Below are positions 58,503 to 64,000 of a DNA stretch of 64,000 nt, one piece after another. The translations under genes were made by a program, and so were the position numbers. This DNA comes from Hypomyces perniciosus (taxonomy: Eukaryota; Ascomycota; Sordariomycetes; Hypocreales; Hypocreaceae), in contig SPDT01000005.1 in assembly GCA_008477525.1 (NCBI GenBank), forward strand, positions 3,906,001 through 3,970,000, written 5' to 3'. Below the pieces are notes generated by a model. The model ran no database searches, was not told the origin of the DNA, and saw only the letters and a program-made list of their open reading frames with translations. Each line of letters starts with the position of its first letter. The first letter of the stretch is position 1.

Positions 58503-61500
58503 CTCGTTTTAAAATAAATACTATCCTGTATAACTTTAAAGTAAATATAGGATCTTAAATATAGGAAAGTAACTAGGATATAGAAAATAAAAGGAATAGC
58601 TAAAATAGTTCAAAATAATAAAGATAGCTAATAGCTATAAAAGAATAGCTAATAACTATAAAAAGGAAAAGGGTAAAAAACCTTAGGTATAGACTTTAAG
58701 TAAAAGCTTAAGATTAAGGAGATTTTTAAAGTTCTTTAGCTTTTAACCTAAAAGAGGTTTAGTAAGCCTATTAGTAACTATTTTACTAGTTTCTAGATAG
58801 CTGACTGTAATAACGCTATTCTTAACCTATTCCCTTATATAATTAAACCATAATAAAGTGTATTTTATTTAATTATAAAGGGTAAGGTTATTTAAAGTAA
58901 AAATAGCACTTTCATTGTTATTAAGTAGAGAGATTGGCTGTTTAATTAGTTAATCTACCTCTTTATATAGGCCAATAAGACACTAAATCTCTTTAATAGC
59001 TTCTATAAAAGCTATAAATTCTGCTTCTAGTATAGAAAAATAGATAATTAAGCCCCTTTTCAATTTCCAGCTTATTAGCCTATTAATAACTATTATAATA
59101 TAGCTATAAATTAAGTTACTTAATTCTTTATCCCCAGCAAAATCACTATTATAATAACTAATAGGTATAGGACTAGATTTTCTAGTATATTAAATAGCTA
59201 AATCCTAGGTACTATTTAAATACTATAATAAGTTATAGGCTGCGTTTAAATACTCTTTATATCGGCCTCAGACTTATTTTACTAGCTACTAGACTAGAAA
59301 GCTAGTATCTATTTAAATATCGATTGTTAAGTAAATAATAGTTTTAACAATAGCTTAGAAAAGCTTAGTATTAGCTTTATTTAATTTAGTTATAGTTTTA
59401 TTAGCTAAAAGCAAGGGCTATAGGGGCAATTAAATAAGCTTCGAGTCTTAAAGGTTAAAGAACTCTATAACTTTAATAATATACTATTTCTGGGAAAGCT
59501 AAAAGTGGCCTCTTTTTCTATCTTTAACTATTTAAACCTTTAAAAAGAAAAAGGCAAGGCCTTTATCTTTTATAGTATAGACTTTAGTAAACGCTAGCTT
59601 TAACTAGGCTATAGCTTTTTTATTTAGTCTAATAAAAAGACAGTTATTTATATAAATAATAATAAAAATACTGTTATTGGGACTATAAAGAATAATAAAG
59701 TTAAAAATTAAAGGATTATATTTTAGTTTATTTCCTAAAACTTATAAAGCCTATTATTATTCTTTAAGGGCTATTTAAGACTATAAAGAGCTTTGTAAAG
59801 TTAAATAACTTAATCTATACTAGGATTATAACCTAGCTTCCTAAAAATAGATTTAATTTTAAAGGAAGCTTAACTAGTATAGTCTTTAAACCTTTTAAGG
59901 AAGTTAAAAAAGATAGTTTCTGTAAATATCCCGTTAAAGAATATACTAATAAAGTTAATTTATTCGATTTCTTAGTTATAGATAGTAATTAAGGCTAAAA
60001 GGAGCTGCTAAGTAAAAGGAATAGCTGTTAAAGTAAACATTTAGTTGAAATCTATTCCTTTTAGTTATTAAAAGCCTCTAGCAATTAGCCTAGCTTTAAA
60101 TTTAACTATTTTATTATTTTAGTCTTTTTTAATTTTAAAAACTAATTAGCTAGTAATAGGATTCCTGCCTTTAGGAATACTATTACGCTTAATAAAAGTA
60201 AAGGTATATTATTTAACTAGCTAGTCAAATTCACTATAAATTACTCCTAGCTACTTAATCTTATTAAGACTACAAAATATTTACTTAAACGTTTAAGGGT
60301 CTCATACTGCAGTAGCTAGAAAGGTTAGCTTTTTAACGCTATTATAGAGAAAGTAGGATATATCTATATCTACAGGATCCTTTATAACTATAAAGTCTTA
60401 TATAATTAATATAGGAATAGGGGGAATAGTAGTAGGTACTGCTTTTAAAATAAGGTTAAGGAGTAAAGGATTAATATCCTAAAAGCTAGGGATTATTTAA
60501 TCTAATAAGTCTAGCTCTATTTCTCTGTTTAATTCTTTATTATCCTAACTTATAGTAAACTTTAGGATTTAAAGCTCAGGAACTTTATTTTTATACAGCT
60601 TTATAGTTAACAATTTAAAGACTATATATTTGATTAGTATATAAATAAAATAAATATTATTACCTAAAACTGCTAATAATTTCCTAGTTTTAGTCTAAGG
60701 CTAATTTATAGCCCTTAACCTTTTATTTTTAGGGAATCAAAACCTTATAATAAAAGCCAATAATTTTATATCTTTACAGATTAAGCTTATAATCTTTATT
60801 AAAGTCTAGGTCTTTATATAATTTTTAATAAAGGGTAGAATCCTTATTAGTAATAGCTATATAGTTAATTAATTTAAGAACTATAGTAATAATAAAATTC
60901 TAGAAATATAGCAGTAAATTAACTGCGATAATAATAGCCTAAAGCCTATTTAATAAAACTTTAATAAAGCATTTTATAAAACTATTTTATTTATAAATAT
61001 AAACGCTATTATAGGAATATATAATTTTTAAAGAAAAAAACTAAGTTTAAAGTTCCTAATTAATTTCCTTTCTACTATTATAATAGAATTCCTTAAAATA
61101 CTGGTTATATTGTGTTTTAAAGCTATTTATAAAGCTTTATATAGTAGCTAAAAGGGTAAGTCTACTATAATCTCTTAAAAGGAATAGCCACTTATATTTT
61201 ACTTTTCTATTAATAATTAAAAGACTAATAAGGGCTTTATTATAAAGCACTAGCTTTATCGAGAAAGTATTAGCTTCTAGATAATCTAGAGAGGCTAGTG
61301 GATTAGTAATTAACTTTAAATTAAGCCTCTTAATAGCCTTTCCTTTATTATATGCTAAGCAGTAAAATTCAGTCTCTTTAATAAAATTAAAGTTAAAAAT
61401 TCCTACAGATATTTTAACAGTCTTCTTTGATAGACTTAAGCTAATATAACCTAGTCTTTTATACTATATAAAGGCTAGCTTTAATAGTTTATAGCTAGTA

Positions 61501-61598
61501 TTATTAGTAATAGTATCTCCCTTTAGTTTAATTGGCTTAATAACCTTTAGATTTTCAGTAATAAAGGATTCCCTAGGTCTATAGGGCCTATCCTTTAC
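58503..61598 (-). pseudogene. Copia-B copy 2 pol (integrase end, RT, RNase H), broken
   Basis: Minus strand. RNase H: ILEAEFIAFIEAIKEI and LTKPLL (58720-59060), matching the copia STEAEYIA...LTKPL pattern. RT: IYINNCLFI (about 59640-59690; YVDD expected), AFFFLKVQIVKDRKRGHFQL and SQKQYIIKVIEFFNL downstream. The integrase tail and linker lie at about 60350-60860, with TTIPP near 60430. Gln/Trp codons are replaced by stops throughout. The reading order confirms orientation. Confidence 0.85.
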
Positions 61599-61603
61599 AA
61601 GGG

Positions 61604-61691
61604 TGATGCACAATGGGCTGAAAAGAGTGAATAAAGGATAAAGGGGGAAGGAAAGGAAAGGAAGGGGAAGGATACACTTTTATGCGTATTA
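61604..61691 (-). repeat. mini-LTR element 3' LTR
   Basis: 88 bp with a long purine tract (GGGGGAAGGAAAGGAAAGG). The CA end has become TA. Confidence 0.88.
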
Positions 61692-61714
61692 AATGCCCCC
61701 CCTAGAAAAGAAAA

Positions 61715-62353
61715 CTAACCCGACCTCGGGTTATCCCTACTATCCCCGCCACTACGCCATTGATGAACCCGAACAATATAATGACTAACGGCCTCATCCA
61801 ATAGCCGGCTTGGTGGTTTGAAGCCATATTGATCGATGTGGCGCTTTGTATAGCCGGCTTGCCATTGGGCTAGGCTATCCAGGCGCTGTCGATCATGAGG
61901 CCGGCTTCTAGGGACGCGTTGTTCGAGTCGGCTAGGTCTAACCAAGCAGTGTTGTTCTCTCTGGCTTAGTTGAACGCGTTAAATGGGGCCGCGTTATTTA
62001 AGGCCACGTTGTTCGGGTCGGCTAGGTTGGTCGAATTCGCGTTGTTCAAGTCGGCTAGGTCGAATAGAGCCGTGTGGTTCACAGCGGCGTTGTTCGAAGC
62101 GTTGGATCCGGCTTGAACGGCTGATAGGCTTGAATTCGATCGGGCTAGCTGGGCAGCGCGATTGAAGATGAAGAAAGAGCTGATTACGTGACGGGAAGGT
62201 CTGGCGGCACAATCCACAGGTTCGGCGCTGTAGATCTTGCTGATATAGCTGCCAGGCCCGCTGTTGTTCGAGCTGATCGAGCTGATCGAATAGGCCCATC
62301 ACGAAGTCGGTCGAATCGAAGGAAAGAAATAACGCCAAACGCGAAGGAAGCAA
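61715..62353 (-). pseudogene. gag-like protein relic with CCHC-type finger
   Basis: One minus-strand frame runs from an upstream TTG (62353; first ATG at 62299, MGLFDQLDQ) to a stop at 61994-61996, and resumes in the same frame to 61715. It includes a zinc-finger-like block, CGLCRQTFPSRNQLFLHL, followed by QSRC (C-x2-C-x12-H-x4-C). The 3' part ends VRVHQWRSGGDSRDNPRS. A second frame (62217-61966) has Asn/Ala-rich repeats (DLADLNNAN). 26-30 bp units containing GTTGTTCGAGTCGGCTAGG occur about four times (61919, 62006, 62040, 62083). I infer a remnant of a larger retrotransposon's gag, broken by stops and a frameshift. Confidence 0.5.
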
Positions 62354-62556
62354 GGAAACGCGTTATCGAACGCCAAGGAACGAAGGAGTGAAAGAAAACG
62401 CGTTATCCGGCAGGTCTGATCGAGCCGGATTGAAGCTGCCGTTCAGGCCTAGTGAAAGGGACGGCTTAGTCGTAGATAGGTCTGGTTGCAGCTTGGTTGG
62501 TTGGTTGGTTGCGTTTGGCTGTATCTGGCAGCGGAAGCTGGTTACACGATCGGAAT

Positions 62557-62573
62557 CATGAAAATTGCTACCA
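62557..62573 (-). other. mini-LTR element primer-binding site
   Basis: TGGTAGCAATTTTCATG on the minus strand, two bases inside the 5' LTR. TGG pairs with a tRNA CCA end. Unlike the copia elements here it does not use the tRNA-Met half site. Confidence 0.65.
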
Positions 62574-62575
62574 TA

Positions 62576-62663
62576 TGATGCATAATGGGCTGAAAAGAGT
62601 GAATAAAGGATAAAGGGGGAAGGAAAGGAAAGGAAAGGGAAGGATACGCTTTTATACGTATCA
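62576..62663 (-). repeat. mini-LTR element 5' LTR with TATA box
   Basis: 88 bp. The minus strand starts TGATACGTATAAAAGCG, giving a TATA-type promoter element within the first 15 bases. Confidence 0.85.
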
Positions 62664-62668
62664 AAGGG

Positions 62669-64000
62669 TATCCTCTTTAAGCTTATTCCCCCCTATTTCC
62701 TTAAGTAATAAAGGTATACAGGGCCCCTATTCCTTTACTTAGCCTAGGGTTCTAAAGGGTTTAGAAAGATCCTTTTCTTTAAGATTATTCTTCTTTATAA
62801 GCTTAAAACTAGATTTAGTTAATTGTTTTTTAAGCTATTGCTTTTAAAATAGCTATATATTCTTTAGCCTTTTCTTTACTAATAGCAGGGATTTAAACTT
62901 ATATAAAACTATAAACTTTATAGCTACTTATATAGCTATATAGTATAGGATATCCTTTAATTATAAGGAAAAAACTATATTTTAAAAGATTTAACAGTTT
63001 TATTAACTATATAGATTTAATAAAAAGAGTATTATATTAAATATATCCTTTAACTTAATAGTGCCTTAAACTATTTATAAAGTTTATATTTAGCTGTAAG
63101 TAAAAAAAGGTATTTAATAATATTATGTTTTTATAGTTATTATCTTTATTAAAGATATTAAAAGTAGCTATATTTATTCCCTTAAAGGTAATAAAACCCC
63201 TGCTAGTATAAATAATACTTAGTTCCCTATTATTAAGTCTATAGTCTATAAACTATTTCCTAGAATTAACTATATAAACTATAGATCTAGTATTATATAG
63301 TAAACTATCCTAAATAGGAAGTCTAGGGGGTTTAAGGGTTTTTAAAGACTTCAAAGACTTAGAAAACGTTTTTCCTTTTTTAGCGTTTAAGGCTTATAAA
63401 AGGTTTTAGTTATTATTTAAACTAGTAATAGATTTAATAAAAGATTCTTTAAATAGCTTTTTTAAGCTATACACTCTAATAGCTAGATTATATATACTAA
63501 TAAAAGTATAATCCTCTTTAATTTACTTTCAGCTATAATTCTATTTTTTTTAATTTCCTTTCTTTTTAAAAGAATTAAAAGTTAGCTTTTAATCTTTAAA
63601 TCTAAAAGGTATTAATTAATCTGTTAAGGATTTAAAGGCCTTATTACCTTATTAACTTTATATACAGTAAAGGAAAGATTTTTAGTTTTTTTTAATATAT
63701 CTGTTATAAGAAACTAAATATTAAAACCTTTAGTTAATTGCCTGATAGCTTTTCTAAATCTAATAGTTCCTTTAATTCTCTTAGCCTATTAAAGAAAAGT
63801 CTTTTTTAAAGCATTTGAATATTAATTTATTTAGTCTTATATATTAATATTAACCTTTAAAATAGCTAGCTTAGCTAACAGCCTATTAAAAGCAGCATTA
63901 TATTTAGCTAAAGATTCTTTATAATTACTATAATTTTATAAATAAAATTCCCAATAAAGGGAATCTTTTTATAAAGTATTAAAGTAGCTATATTATCTCT
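62669..64000 (-). pseudogene. Copia-B copy 2 gag/protease side, broken, partial
   Basis: Resumes Copia-B after the mini-LTR element. 63880-64000 is colinear with 55430-55590 in copy 1. No intact frame; the 5' end lies outside the window. Confidence 0.65.

Larger units (their letters stand above)
61604..62663 (-). mobile_element. GC-rich non-autonomous LTR element with gag-like relic, 1060 bp
   Basis: Two 88-bp direct repeats (61604-61691, 62576-62663) begin TGATGC and end GTATCA or GTATTA. The target duplication is AAGGG (61599-61603, 62664-62668). On the minus strand the right LTR contains TATAAAAG near its start and is followed two bases on by a primer site, TGGTAGCAATTTTCATG (62557-62573). 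The left LTR is preceded by a G-run, AGGGGGGG (about 61696-61703). All this sets the orientation to minus. The interior is about half G+C, unlike everything around it. It is inserted in Copia-B copy 2. Confidence 0.88.
57924..64000 (-). mobile_element. Copia-B copy 2 (minus strand), runs off the window
   Basis: The 3' LTR (57924-58502) is on the left. RNase H, reverse transcriptase and integrase read leftward-to-rightward on the minus strand, and gag-side sequence reaches the window edge. It is interrupted at 61604-62663 by a mini-LTR element. The 5' LTR lies beyond 64000. Confidence 0.85.

Noticed and set aside
61919..62110. Spaced GTTGTTCGAGTCGGCTAGG units as a CRISPR array
   Set aside because: Only four diverged units with irregular spacing in a eukaryotic retroelement relic. 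They are degenerate protein repeats.

Overview
This window looks like a repeat-rich, gene-poor block of a filamentous ascomycete (Pezizomycotina) genome. Four observations support that. Most of the 64 kb is extremely A+T-rich. Repeated copies differ almost only by C-to-T and G-to-A changes, the signature of repeat-induced point mutation (RIP). The repeats are Ty3/gypsy and Ty1/copia LTR retrotransposons. The one intact gene has five 56-65 bp introns and belongs to a membrane-protein family typical of these fungi. I infer the lineage; I cannot name the species.

Layout. 1-1304: RIP-degraded sequence, possibly the 3' end of an LTR element. 1305-4512: a GC-balanced island with an LTR-like segment, a tRNA-like relic (1789-1862) and a decayed protein gene (2947-4203). 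4513-21305: a nest in which a copia LTR (Copia-A copy 3) is split by a chromodomain gypsy element (gypsy-1, 4735-20081). Gypsy-1 in turn holds an 80-bp-LTR miniature element (TRIM, 5822-6332) and a full copia element (Copia-A copy 1, 9372-16504). 21306-46305: an older gypsy (gypsy-2) split by a solo LTR (25328-25910) and by Copia-A copy 2 (26472-45524). That copia contains a 12.1 kb gypsy (gypsy-3, 31903-44042).

46306-47230 is A+T-rich debris with a terminal-inverted-repeat end. 47231-50544 is a second GC-balanced island holding the only intact gene, a six-exon fungal rhodopsin-domain membrane protein (48090-49594, minus strand). 50545 to about 53100 is Copia-A copy 4, broken by a 719 bp TIR element (51354-52072). 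53971-57923 is a plus-strand copy of a second copia family (Copia-B). 57924-64000 is a minus-strand Copia-B copy that runs off the window. A 1060 bp GC-rich non-autonomous LTR element (61604-62663) is inserted in it.

Insertions with both ends visible carry 5-bp target-site duplications (AGCTC, AATAT, CAACC, ATATA, TAAAG, AATAC, AAGGG; 8 bp for the TIR element). The order of insertion can therefore be read directly. The autonomous-type elements are dead: catalytic Asp codons read Asn and Gln/Trp codons read stop. The short elements (TRIM, solo LTR, GC-rich mini-LTR element) and the two gene islands largely escaped mutation, as expected if RIP acts mainly on longer duplications.
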